A stretch of DNA of 64,000 bases. Origin: Novosphingobium sp. Gsoil 351. GTDB taxonomy: Bacteria; Pseudomonadota; Alphaproteobacteria; Sphingomonadales; Sphingomonadaceae. The notes under the pieces were generated by a model. It saw nothing but the letters and a program-made list of their open reading frames with translations, ran no database searches and was not told the DNA's origin. A program made the translations under genes and the position numbers. Shown here one piece after another: positions 17,451 through 29,500 of this stretch (its first letter is position 1; the number at the start of each line of letters is the position of its first letter). The DNA is taken from positions 2,633,501 to 2,697,500 of the forward strand of contig NZ_CP046120.1 of the NCBI RefSeq assembly GCF_009707465.1, read 5' to 3'.

Positions 17451-20400
17451 CTACCGGCTCGCCGCAGTGCCGGCCTGTCCCAGCAACTGCGCCTGCGCCT
17501 GGCCTGAGATCAGCGATTTGTTGGCATCGCCGACGACGAAGAACGCGCCCCAATAGATCGGGTGCGAACTTGCCCGCTGGTTCATGATCGCGAGCTGCGC
17601 GCTTTGCAACGCGTCGCCGATCGTGCCGCCCCGCGCGGCGCGATAGAAGTCCTCGATCAGCGCCTCGCTCTCGCCCTCGTCCGAGATCGGCCAGTAGGTG
17701 GTCAGAACCGCGCGGGCGTTGGCGGCCAGGAACGCGCGGACCAAGCCTTCGAGAGTATTGCCCGCTTCCTCCTGCCCGGCGGCGCGGGCTTCGGCCTGGC
17801 TGACCCCGCTGGCGGTCTCGCACGCCGAGAGCACGACCAGATTGGCGTCGAGCCTCAGCCGCGCGATTTCGTTGAAGCTGAGGATCCCGTCGGAACCGGC
17901 GTCGCCCATGCTTGTGACCAGCGCGGGAGGCGATTTGGCGCAGCCCCACTGACCTTCGGTTAGCCCGTGCGTTGCGAAGTGGAGCACCTGGAACTGGTCG
18001 AGATCGCTGCGTTTGAGCACCGCACTGTCGCTGAACGCAGCGTCGGTCAGCATCGGCGTTTCGCGCAGCCCCAGGGCATTCCCCGCGCGGACCAGCTCAC
18101 TCTTGTCGATCGGTGCCAGCTCGCGGCTGAGCGCTGCGATGGTCTTGAGTTCGACCTGGCAGCCGCTGCCTACGCTGACCATCGTCCCCGCTGCCTGCCC
18201 GGTCATCGGGATCGGCATGTGCTCGGCAAAGCCCATGAACGGCAGCGGAGCGTTCGAGGCCGGGAGGCCCCTGGAGACCAGCAGCGAACGAGGGCTCAGC
18301 GCGGAGGACAGCGTCACGCGCCGGGCGAGGAAGTTTGTCCGGGTGTAATCGTAAGGATCTCGCGCACGAGTTGCTTTGAAATCATCGACGCTCGCCTGGT
18401 CGGTGACCAAGACGCCCAGCGGCAGCCGCTCGAGCGGGCCCGAGGGATCGACGATCAGCGATTTGGCACCTAGCATCCGGTTCTCGACCGGCCCCGCGAC
18501 CAGCTGGAACAGCGCTCGCGCCGCGCCCACATCGAAGATAGGCAGCTTGTCATAGCCGCCGTCGATCGACGCGCGAGTCCGGTTGGCCAGCGCGTCGATC
18601 GTCGCGTTGTTGCGGGCGACCCGATATATCTGCGCGCCGTCGGCATCGATGAGGATGCCGAACGCATAGTTGCGCACCTCTGTCAGCTTGAAGAACGCTT
18701 CCCCCGGCCGCAGCACCTTGGTGATATCCGCGACCGTCACCGGGGTGTCGTCGACCGCGCTGAACGAAGAGTTGGCCTGAAGCTCGCCGTCGATCTGGAC
18801 CAGGCGGCCCTCCAGCGCCTCGCGCTTCTCGTCGAGGCCCTTGGCAAGACCCGCCTGATCGTTGGGGATCGCCGCGATCTGATAGCGCAGCTTGGTGATC
18901 TCGCGCTCGACCTCGTCGCGGTCCTGGACTTTGGCGGCGAGCGCGCCATTGGCGGTGACCACCGACTGGAGCTGGACGAACTGCCGCGCCACTGCCGGAT
19001 CGCCAACCGACTGGATCGCGCGGAAGAACTTCTCTGCGGCCTCGGGCGATCTGGTCCGCCGCGATTCGGAGACGAGCAGATCGAGGTACTGCTCGAGCGC
19101 GGGGGGCAGCAGCGAACCGGCCGCGTTGGACGAGACCAGCGCGTCGACCGCCTTGTCGAACTCCGCCATGACTTCTTCGCGCGGGCGCCCTGCCTGCGAA
19201 GCCATCCCTGCGCGCTCGAGCCGCGTCTCCGCCAGGCTCGGCCCGAAAGTCACTGCTTCGCTTCCCGCGCCTTCGAGATTGCTGACCGCCATGTCGAGCG
19301 CGGCAAGCGCTTCTGGATAACGCTTGTCCTGCGCGAGCAGCCGGGCGCGCTGGCGCTGGACCCGCGCGACCAGCCAGGCGACCTGCTGCTGATCGATCTG
19401 CTCGCCCTTGAGCGCGGCGATGCTGCGATCGGCGGCGTCGAGCGCGGCGATGGCTTCTGGTTTCTGCCCTTGAGCGAGCAACGCGACGCTGCGCGCCCAA
19501 TTGGCCTGGGCATCGATCACCAACTGCGACAGCGAGGCGATGTCGGGGGTGGAGACCAGTCCGTTGCGGCGGTTTCCGGCCATCATCTGATTGATCATCC
19601 GCACCGTGGTCGGGTCGGTCAGCGGCTGGCTGGGGTCCATCGGCGCCGAGGCAAGCCGGTCGAGCGCGGCCACCGCGTTGGCGAAGTTGCGGCGGTTGAG
19701 CAGATCGAGCGCGCCGTAACTGTTGCGCTTGCGGACGAGGACTTCCGCGCCCGGCAGGGTGGGATTGGCGGCGAGCAGTTGATCCGCGCGATCGAAGTAG
19801 TTCTGCGCGGAATCGAAGAACCGCAAGTTGGAATCGGCAAGGCCCGCGACCAGCAGCAATTCGATGCGCTCGGCTATGGGGGCGTCGGCGGGCAAGCGGC
19901 TGATCGCGTCGTTGAGCGAGCGGCTGGCCTCCATGTGGAGCCCTTGGCGGATCAGCCGCAGCCCCTGCTGCAACGCGCTCTCGCTGTCCGCGGCGAGCGT
20001 GTTCGCGCCCATTTCCATCGGCGCGGGGGCGAGCGAGGCGAACTCGACGCCCGGCGCCGCGGTGCGGTTGCGATCCGGATTGACCTTGCTAGCCCCGGTC
20101 AGCAGCCGCAGCGCCTCTTCGCCCGGACCCTGCGCGGACGGAATTACGCTCAAGCTGAAGCGGCGCCCGTCGCGTTCCGCCACGGTCTCGATCGTCTGGA
20201 AGCCGAGCAGGCTGTCGAAACAGCGCCGCGCGCGGACCGTGCCGACTTCGGCGACGCGGGCATCGGCCGGGGCGCCGCACTGCAATGCCGCCTCGATCCG
20301 CGCCACATCGGCATCGCGCACCGCGCGGATCACGCCCAGATAGCGGTTCGCGGTCGCCCCGCGGCAGGTGATCGCATAGCTATCGGAAAAGTGGTCGGTG

Positions 20401-20591
20401 ACCGAAGGGTCGTCCCAGTACCGCGTCGCCAGGCACGGCTCGCCCCGCGAATCGCGACCCAGTTCGAAGGTATCGGGTGCGTTCGGGCGCTTGGCCCATG
20501 CCGGGGCGGTCCCACCCGAAAGCGCCACCAGCGGCAACACCGCCAACATCGCCAAGCGCAGCGCGCGGCTTGCTGTGGAAGGCGCGGTCAT
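17451..20591 (-). CDS. Exported CHAT-domain caspase-like protease with TPR-like repeats
   Basis: A 1046-residue predicted exported protein. A signal peptide (about 33 residues, ending TAPAWA) leads into a roughly 600-residue helical region with TPR-like segments (for example YPEALAALDMAVSNLEGAG). The C-terminal CHAT domain has the His/Cys dyad: LHFATHGL with His875 and VLSACETASG with Cys924, plus the family ending YWGAFFVVGD. CHAT proteases are separase/caspase-clan peptidases. The start overlaps the stop of the giant exoprotein gene (ATGA), so a role in processing or controlling that exoprotein is likely but unproven. The catalytic pair appears intact. Confidence 0.93.
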   Translation of the reverse strand: MTAPSTASRALRLAMLAVLPLVALSGGTAPAWAKRPNAPDTFELGRDSRGEPCLATRYWDDPSVTDHFSDSYAITCRGATANRYLGVIRAVRDADVARIEAALQCGAPADARVAEVGTVRARRCFDSLLGFQTIETVAERDGRRFSLSVIPSAQGPGEEALRLLTGASKVNPDRNRTAAPGVEFASLAPAPMEMGANTLAADSESALQQGLRLIRQGLHMEASRSLNDAISRLPADAPIAERIELLLVAGLADSNLRFFDSAQNYFDRADQLLAANPTLPGAEVLVRKRNSYGALDLLNRRNFANAVAALDRLASAPMDPSQPLTDPTTVRMINQMMAGNRRNGLVSTPDIASLSQLVIDAQANWARSVALLAQGQKPEAIAALDAADRSIAALKGEQIDQQQVAWLVARVQRQRARLLAQDKRYPEALAALDMAVSNLEGAGSEAVTFGPSLAETRLERAGMASQAGRPREEVMAEFDKAVDALVSSNAAGSLLPPALEQYLDLLVSESRRTRSPEAAEKFFRAIQSVGDPAVARQFVQLQSVVTANGALAAKVQDRDEVEREITKLRYQIAAIPNDQAGLAKGLDEKREALEGRLVQIDGELQANSSFSAVDDTPVTVADITKVLRPGEAFFKLTEVRNYAFGILIDADGAQIYRVARNNATIDALANRTRASIDGGYDKLPIFDVGAARALFQLVAGPVENRMLGAKSLIVDPSGPLERLPLGVLVTDQASVDDFKATRARDPYDYTRTNFLARRVTLSSALSPRSLLVSRGLPASNAPLPFMGFAEHMPIPMTGQAAGTMVSVGSGCQVELKTIAALSRELAPIDKSELVRAGNALGLRETPMLTDAAFSDSAVLKRSDLDQFQVLHFATHGLTEGQWGCAKSPPALVTSMGDAGSDGILSFNEIARLRLDANLVVLSACETASGVSQAEARAAGQEEAGNTLEGLVRAFLAANARAVLTTYWPISDEGESEALIEDFYRAARGGTIGDALQSAQLAIMNQRASSHPIYWGAFFVVGDANKSLISGQAQAQLLGQAGTAASR

Positions 20592-23500
20592 GGGGCTCTG
20601 TCCTCGGATTTGGCGGCGCAATCGCCTTCCTTGTCGGGGTCGCACTCGATCGTCTGCAAGGGAAGATCGCTCAGCCCGAACGAGCCGACGTCGCCGAACA
20701 GCGATTCGTTGTTGGTCCCCACCACCGGATCGAAGGGAATGGAGAAATCGCCCTGGGTGCTGAAGATGTCGCCGCGGAACGCGTTGAGCGGGGGCAGCGG
20801 CGGCGAGCTGGTCGTGCTGGCGATGCAGCCCGACCCCGACCCGATGAGACAGCCGTTGATCCGCGCGCTGATCCGGTCGACCGCGTTCAAAGTGATAATC
20901 TGGTCGCCGAGAACCGCGGCGGCTGAATCCGGAACGCCGTTGATCGTCCCGAACAACGCAAACCCGCCCGCGTTAGGTGGGTTTGGACCCTGGAGGAAAA
21001 GCGCCGGGCTGGACGGACTGGCGGTCGAAGCCAGTACCGCGCCCGAATTGATCGCCGACCCGCCGGTGTTCTGGAACAGCGCGTAATCGGAATACCGCAC
21101 CGTCACGCTGCTCGCCGACAAGATCGTCGGCGAGGTATAGACCGCCGCGCCAAATGCATCCGCGACGTAGAGCGTCGAGGAACCCCGCGCGACGTAGTCG
21201 GTGGCCACGGTCGCGGGTGCCGCGGGCGATCCGCCAGGCGTCAGCCCCAACGTAGCGAGGAAGCTGGCGTCGAGGCCCATCCCGATGCGGTCGGCCCGCA
21301 GATCGAGCGCCAGCCCCGGCACCAGAACCCGCCCGCCGGCGTCGGCAGTGGTGGCGAAGCGCATTGTCGTGGCGCGCGCGGTGGGCGACGCCGAACCGCC
21401 CAGGCGAAGCGTGCGCGTCCCGGTGGCGCTCGCCGAGATCGTCCCGGTGACGTCGAACCGCTGGAGTCCGAGCACGTCGATCCGGGTCGCTCCGGTATCG
21501 GCATCGAGCGCGAGCGTGCCGATCGCCACGTCCTGCCTGGCGCCTGCGCCAGTTCCGGCATCGAGGATCACGGTGGCGGCGTTGAGCCGGTTGATCTCCG
21601 CCTGGCTCAGCGCGAAGCCGCTGCTGCCGATCGCCCCGTCGCCCAATCGCAGCGGGCTGGCCCCGGTCGCGCGGTCGATCACGGTGATCTGGGTGGCGGC
21701 AACTGCCCCGTTGATGTCGGCATCGCTGGCGCTGAGCGTCACGTTGCGTCCCGTGGCGGTGACCGGACCCAGCGTAGCGCGGGTCGCCGCCGCCAGAGTG
21801 ATGTCGCCGCCGGAGACCGCCGAACCCAGCGTCAGACTCGATCCGGTGGCGTTGAGGTTTAGAGTGGTGCCCGTGGTCACCGCACCCGCCGTGATCGCCC
21901 CCGCCGTGACCGCCGCGCTCGTTCCCGCCGCCAGGCTTCCGAGATTGGCCGTAGTCCCGCCGTTGATCGTCACGCTCGCCGCTGTCGCGGTGGTCGCGCC
22001 GGTGACGCCAAGCGACCCGCCGTTGACGATCACCGAGCGGGCGGCGGTGATGTTTGCACCGTTGATCGCTCCGCTCGCGTTGAGGACGACGTCGTGCCCG
22101 AGGTTGGTCGCGGTGATGTCGGTGAAGCTCAACGGGCCCGCGGTCACCGCGATGTCGACCGTGCTCGCGTTCGAAACCGGATCGGCCCCGCGCGCAGCGT
22201 TGCCCGCGCTGATCGCTTCGCCCGCTGCGAATTCGGTGGTCGCGCGCGCGGTCAGGCTCGCGCCATCGACCTTGCCCACGGTGATGCCGTTGGCGGTTAG
22301 CCGCACGTCGCTTTCGCGACCGGCGGTGCTTCCACCGGTCAACTGCGAATTGGCGAGCACGATATTGCCGCTGGCCGCCGAGACGGTGAGCGTTTCGGTG
22401 TTGTTCGCCGCCGTGCGGTCGGCATTGGCGACGAGCGTGAGGCGCCCGGCGCCCTTGGCGACATCGCCGCTGGTCGCGGTGACGGCGGCGTTGCCAGTGG
22501 CCGCCTGCGTCCGTGCCGAACCGTCGCCGAGCGTCACGCCCGTCCCGCCGGTCACGGTGTAGTTGCCGCCCGCCGTCACGTTCTGCTGGATCGCAGCGGT
22601 CGTACCCGCGCTGATGGTGGTGTTCGCACCAGTGGTAACGTCGCCGACGAGTTGCGAGGACGTGCCCGAGGCTACTGCGACGTTGCCGGCGGTCGCGGTG
22701 GTGCTTCCGAGCAGCGCCACGCTGGTGCCGGCGGCTACGGTGACATCGCTCGCTGCGGTGAGCGCCGCGCTGGCGATGACGTTCGCGCCGCTCGAATTGA
22801 TGACGATGTCTCCGCCCGCGTTGGTCTCTGCCGCGTAGGCCGCGTCGAGCGCCGCCGCGCCGAAGGTTACGGTGCGCGTGTCCGGGCCGGTGCCTGAAGC
22901 GTTCACCGCTCCGCCGGTGGTGATTGTCCCTTGTCCGGCGAGCAACACGTCGTCGCCCGCGGTGGTGGCGCCGGTAATGGCGACGCTCGCGGTGTTCGAT
23001 TTGAGCGCGATGTCCTCGCCCGCGCTGGCGCTGCCGATGGCGATGGCGTTGCCTGCCCGTCCGACCAGACTGCCGCCCGCACTCAGCGTGGCGGCGGTCA
23101 GGCCGGTTGCAGCTCGGATGTCGATGTCATGACCGGTGCCGATGGCGTTAACGGCGCCGACCGTGACCGAGCCGCCGGTAGAGACCAGATCGACCGACTG
23201 GCCCTGCGCCAGGTCGCCTAGATCGGCCGCGCCGTTCCCCGCATCGATGGTATCGGCGACAATGTTGCCGCCTGCACTGACCAGCGCGCGGTCGGCGTCG
23301 ATGTCGTCGGCGGTTACCGCACCCGACGCCGAAAGGCCCACGTCGCTCTCGCGCCCGGCAATGCTGCCGCCGGTAAGCTGCGAGTTGGCCAGCACGATGC
23401 TGCCCGCGTTGGCAGTGATGCTCAGCGCCTCGGTTCCGGTGACGTCGCTGTTGCCGATCACCGTCAGGCGGCCCGAACCTTGCGCCACGTTGCCGCTGGT

Positions 23501-26500
23501 CGCGGTGATCGTCACCGCGCCCTTGGCCGCCTGCGTCCGCGCCGACGCATCGCCGAGCGTGACCCCCGTCCCGCCGGTGACGGTGTAGTTGCCGCCCGCG
23601 GTGACGTTCTGCTGAACCGCCGCGGTGGTGCCCGCGGTGACCGTGCTGTTCACGCCGCTGGTGACGTCGCCGACCAGTTGCGCGGAGGTACCCGAAGTCA
23701 CCGCCACATTGCCCGCGGTCGCGGTGGTGGCGCCGAGCAGAGCCACGCTGGTGCTGGCGTTGATCGTCACATCGCTCGCCGCACTTAGGGCGCCGCTGGC
23801 GATCACGTTGGCAGTCGTGGAACGGATCACAATGTCCGCGCCGGGATTGCTCTCGGCGGGGAAGGCGATTGCGGTGGGCGAGGCGAAGTCGACCGTCCGA
23901 GTGTCCGGACCGACCCCACGCGCAATGGCCGCCGCGACCGTGACCGCGCCCGCACCAGTCACCAGCACGTCATCGCCCGCATCCATCGCGCCCAGCGAGG
24001 CATTGCGCCCGGCCGAAACACCAATGTCCTCGACCGCGGTCAGCGCGCCGGTCGAGGCGTCGCGGCGCGCGCGGGCGCCAAGGCTGCCAGCGCTGCCCAC
24101 GGTCGTCAGGGTCAGGTCGTTCGCGGCATCGATCCGGGTATCGCCGCCTCCGGCAAGTGCGCCGCTGACGATGTTGCCGCTGTCGCCGCCGCCGCTGACG
24201 TTGCTGACGAGCATGGTAGTTCCGGCGGACGCGCTGCCGATCAGGATGTCGCCGTCGTGCGCCGCATCGCCCAGCGGAGCGATTCCGGTGGCGGTTAGCG
24301 CGAGCGCACCTCCGGCTTGCGCGGTGGTCAGGTCGATCGAACCATCGCTGGTGGCGGTCCCGGCGGCGACGGTCAGGCTGGTGCCCGCATTGGCGGTGCC
24401 AAGCTGGGCGAGCCCGCCAGCGGCCGCGCCGATCGCGCCAGTGGCGGTGACGTTCGCGCGCCCGAACGCGCTGTTGCTGGTGCCCGTAGATGCCCCTGCC
24501 AGTCCAGTGAGATCGGCGGGCGTCGCCAGAGTCACCGTGCCACCGGAACCGAGCGCGCCGAGGCGGATGTGAGTCGAACTTGTCAGCGTTGCGCTGCCGG
24601 CGGAAGTGGCGCTGCGTGCGCGCAGCTCGTCTCCCGCAGTCGCCGCGGCACCGCCCGATTTGGTCAGGCTCAGCGCACCGCCGAGCGAGGTCATCAGGAT
24701 CGAGAGCGTGCCCGTGGTTGCCGTGATCGTCGCGGTGCCGTTGGCCGAGGTCAGCGAATCCGCCACTGCCGCAGCGGTGCCGAGATTGAGCGTGGTGCCG
24801 AAAGCGACGTCGCTGAGTTGCGCCGCGCCCCCGATCGTCCCCGAGATCGCGGTGCCGGCGCCGAGGTCGGTCTTGCTAAAGCTCGCGTCGAACGCTTCGG
24901 GCGCGCCCGCGGCGTCGAGCGCCACGAGAGGGATCGCGGCGGTCGGCTGCCCGGTGAGCACCACCGTCAGGTCGCCGGCGCCGCTCAGCAGCCCGACGTA
25001 ATAGTTGTCCGCGGTCAACGCCGCGCCCGAGGTGTCGTTGAGCGTGATGGTGCCGGTATTGGTGGCGAGCGTGCCGATCGCCAGCTGATCGGCGTTGATC
25101 GTGATGTTGCGGTCGGCAACGATCCGATTGAGCGTGACCACGTCGAGCAGCGGGGTTGCCGCCAGCCCCGAACGGATGGTGACGTCGCCACCCGCACCGG
25201 TGGCGAAGATCGCCCCGCCGACGACGTTGGTTCCGGTCGGCGCGCCGCCGCTCAGCGGCGAGCCGGTGAGGGACCCGGCGATGTTGAGCGCCAGCGATCC
25301 GCCCGCGGTCAGGCTGTCGAACCGCGCGTCGCCGTCCGAATTGATCGTTAGGTTGCCGGTGGTGCTGAGCGCGGCGACCCCGCGCTGGGTCGTCGGCAGC
25401 GTGTTCTCGCCCCCGCCGATGCCATAGACCGAGCCTTGAGCATCGATCGCGACGTCGCCGCCGTTCGACCGGATCAGCCCGGTATCCGCCGCGGAATTGT
25501 AGGCCGCCAGCAGCACATCGTCGCCCGAATCGAGAGAAATGTTGCCTGCGGCGGTTAGCTTGGCCGCGATCGTGATGTCGCCGCCGGTGCTGGTGAGCGT
25601 GGCGGTCGTCCCGGCGCCGCCAGTGCCCAGGGCGATCGCCCCGCCGGTCGCGGTGATAGCCAGCGCGCCGCCGGTCGCGGTGACGGTGCCCGCGGTCACG
25701 CTCGCCCCGGTCAGCGTCGCGCTGGTCCCCGCGGTTACCGTCGTCGCGTCGAGCGCGGTCCCCGCGGTAAGCGCGGTGCTGGTGCCCGAAGTCACGCTGG
25801 CGAGCAGCGCGCTGGTGCCCGCGTTGGCGATGACGTTGCCGCTGCCCGCGCTGAGGTTCGCGCGCCCGCCGCCGGTGCCGCTGAGCGCGCCGGTGGCGGT
25901 TACGCTCAGGGTGCCGGCGGTCGCGGCGGCGTTGGCGATCCGCGCGTTGGTGGAAGACCCGATCGTCGTGCCGGTGGCCCCGGTGACCGAGCCATTTACG
26001 GCCAGTTCGCCGCTGACGCCGGTTTTGATCAGCGTCGCCGTGGCTCCGGCGCTGCCGGTGCCCAGCGTAAGGTTGCCGACATCGGCGCGCAAATCGATCA
26101 GTCCGACCGCGGTCGCGCTGTCCACGCTCACCACGTCGCCGCTGACGACGATGTCCGATCCAGCGCCGCTGGCGGAGACCGGGCCGAGCCGCGCCAGCGT
26201 TCCCGAGGTAACGGTGACGTCGCCGCCGGTTCCCGAAAGGTTGGCGTTGCCCGTGCCGATGCCGGTAACCTCGCCCGAGGTTGCGGCAACGGCGATCGAG
26301 GCCGCTGTCAGCGCGCCGATCCGCGCGTTGCCAGACGAGGTGATCGAGGCCGCGCCGGTGGCGGTCGCGTCGGTGATCGTGGTGTCGCCGCCATCGATCG
26401 TCAGCGAAGCGAGCGGCGCGGTGCCACCGGCGGTGCCGAGCAACGTCACTGGCCCGGCGGTCGTGATCGCCAGAGCCACTGCGCCGTTGGTCGTGCCGGC

Positions 26501-29500
26501 AAGCGTGATCGCCCCGCCGCCGGTGCTGGTCAGCGTGGTCGCCACGCCGAGCGTAACCGCGTCGTTGTAGGCCTGCGCCCCGGTGGTGCGCACCGTCCCG
26601 CCGTTGATCGCGGTGGTACCGCCCGCATCGGTGGTTAGCGAAGCCAGAGCCGCGCCGCTGCCGACCACCCCCCGAAAGTGGTGGCCGCGGAGGTGTTCAC
26701 GGTCAGGGCGCGTGCGGTCGTGTCGCTGTCGACCGTCGTGGCGAAGCCGATGTTGCCGCCCGCGCTCAGCGTGGTGTCCGCGCTCAGGACCACGGCGTCG
26801 TTGTAGGTTTGCGCGCCGCTGGTGATGACGGTGCCGCCGTTGAGGTCGGTCGTCCCGGCCGCGTCGGTGGTCAGCGAGGCCAGTGCGGTACCCGCTCCAA
26901 CCGTGCCGAGGAACGTGGTTATGCCAGCGGTATTTACCGCAAGGGCTTGCGCTCCGTTCACGGTCGAGCCGAGCGTGATCGCCCCGCTGCCGGTGCTAGT
27001 CAGGGTGGTCCCTGCGCCGAGCGTGACCGCGTCGTTGTAGCTCTGCGCGCCGGTGGTGGTGATCGCGCCGCCATTGATAGCGGTGCTTCCCGCGCCATCG
27101 GTGGTCAGCGACACAAGCGCATCGGTTCCGCCGACCGCGCCGCCGAACGAGGTGATCCCTGCGGTGTTGACCGTCAGCGACCGCGCGCCGTCGAGCGTGG
27201 TGGCGAAGGCGATGTTGCCGGTGGCGGTGCTGGTCAGGACGGTGGTCGCGCCCAGCGTGACCGCGTCGTTGTAGCTCTGCGCGCCGGTGGTGTTGATCGC
27301 ACCGCCATTGATCGCGGTGGAACCGCCTGCGTTGGTGGTGAGCGAAGCGAGCGCCGTGCCTGCACCGACCGCGCCGCCGAACGAAGTGGTTCCTGCGGTG
27401 TTGGCCGTCAGCGCCTGCGCGCCGTCGAGCGTAGTGGCGAAGGCGATGTTGCCGGTGGCGCTGCTGGTCAGGATGGTGGTCGCGCCGAGCGTGACCGCGT
27501 CGTTGTAGCTCTGCGCGCCGGTGGTGTTGACCGCACCGCCATTGATCGCGGTGGAACCGCCTGCGTTGGTGGTGAGCGAAGCGAGCGCCGTGCCTGCACC
27601 GACCGCGCCGCCGAACGAAGTGGTTCCTGCGGTGTTGGCCGTCAGCGCCTGCGCGCCGTCGAGCGTAGTGGCGAAGGCGATGTTGCCGCTGCCGGTGCTG
27701 GTCAGGATGGCATTCGCGCCCAGCGTGACCGCATCGTTGTAGCTCTGCGCGCCGGTGGTGGTGACCGCGCCGCCATTGATCGCGGTGGACCCGCCTGCGT
27801 TGGTGGTGAGCGAGGTGAGGGCAGTCGTCCCACCGACCGCGCCGCCGAACGAAGTGATCCCGCTTGTGTTGACCGTCAGCGCCTGCGCGCCGTCGAGCGT
27901 AGTGGCGAAGGCGATGTTGCCGGTGGCGCTGCTGGTCAGGATGGTGGTCGCGCCGAGCGTGACCGCGTCGTTGTAGCTCTGCGCGCCGGTGGTGGTGACC
28001 GCGCCGCCATTGATCGCGGTGGAACCGCCTGCGTTGGTCGTCAGCGAGGCGAGCGCGGTGGTCGCGCCGACCGCGCCAATGAAGGTCGTTGCGCCGGTGG
28101 TGTTGACCGTTAGCGCCCCACCACCGTCCACTGCCGAGCCGAGCGTGATCGCCCCGCCGCCGGTGCTGGTCAGCGTGGTCGCCACGCCGAGCGTAACCGC
28201 GTCGTTGTAGGCCTGCGCCCCGGTGGTGCGCACCGTCCCGCCGTTGATCGCGGTGGTACCGCCCGCATCGGTGGTTAGCGAAGCCAGAGCCGCGCCGCTG
28301 CCGACCACCCCCCGAAAGTGGTGGCCGCGGAGGTGTTCACGGTCAGGGCGCGTGCGGTCGTGTCGCTGTCGACCGTCGTGGCGAAGCCGATGTTGCCGCC
28401 CGCGCTCAGCGTGGTGTCCGCGCTCAGGACCACGGCGTCGTTGTAGGTTTGCGCGCCGCTGGTGATGACGGTGCCGCCGTTGAGGTCGGTCGTCCCGGCC
28501 GCGTCGGTGGTCAGCGAGGCCAGTGCGGTACCCGCTCCAACCGTGCCGAGGAACGTGGTTATGCCAGCGGTATTTACCGCAAGGGCTTGCGCTCCGTTCA
28601 CGGTCGAGCCGAGCGTGATCGCCCCGCTGCCGGTGCTGGTCAGGGTGGTCCCTGCGCCGAGCGTGACCGCGTCGTTGTAGCTCTGCGCGCCGGTGGTGTT
28701 GATCGCGCCGCCATTGATAGCGGTGCTTCCCGCGCCATCGGTGGTCAGCGACACAAGCGCATCGGTTCCGCCGACCGGGCCGCCGAACGAGGTGATCCCT
28801 GCGGTGTTGACCGTCAGCGACCGCGCGCCGTCGAGCGTGGTGGCGAAGGCGATGTTGCCGGTGGCGGTGCTGGTCAGGACGGTGGTCGCGCCCAGCGTGA
28901 CCGCGTCGTTGTAGCTCTGCGCGCCGGTGGTGTTGATCGCACCGCCATTGATCGCGGTGGAACCGCCTGCGTTGGTGGTGAGCGAAGCGAGCGCCGTGCC
29001 TGCACCGACCGCGCCGCCGAACGAAGTGGTTCCTGCGGTGTTGGCCGTCAGCGCCTGCGCGCCGTCGAGCGTCGCGACGAAGGCGATGTTGCCGGTGGCG
29101 CCCACGCCGCTGCTCGCCAGCGTGGTCGCGCCGAGCAAGCTGACGATGTCGTTGTAGGTTTGGGTGCCGCTGGTCGAGATCGTCCCGCTCAGCGTCGTGG
29201 CTCCGCCGTTGCCGGTGGCGAGGTTGCGGACTCCGGTGAAACCGCTGTCGAGCGTGGTCGTCCCGCCGAAGTCGAGCGTGAGATCGAAGCCATTGCCGAT
29301 GAGACCCATCGCGAAGCTGCCGCTGCCGCCGGTCAGCGTGGTGTTCGCGCCAAGGCTCACCTGGTCGCCAAAGCTCTGCGCCCCGCTGGTGGTGATCGCG
29401 CCGCCATTGATCGCGGTGGTCCCCCCCGTGTTTGTAGTCAGCGAAGTCAGCGCGATGCCAGCGCCGACCGCGCCGGAGAAGGTGGTCGTCCCGGTGGTGT

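Noticed and set aside
20588-26668. Long plus-strand open frames opposite the exoprotein gene (for example 21201-22562)
   Set aside because: Codon pattern is a GC-rich shadow of the coherent TpsA protein on the minus strand.
26822-28286. CRISPR array
   Set aside because: The regular repeats are 234 bases, lack spacers and are continuously coding; no cas gene is present.
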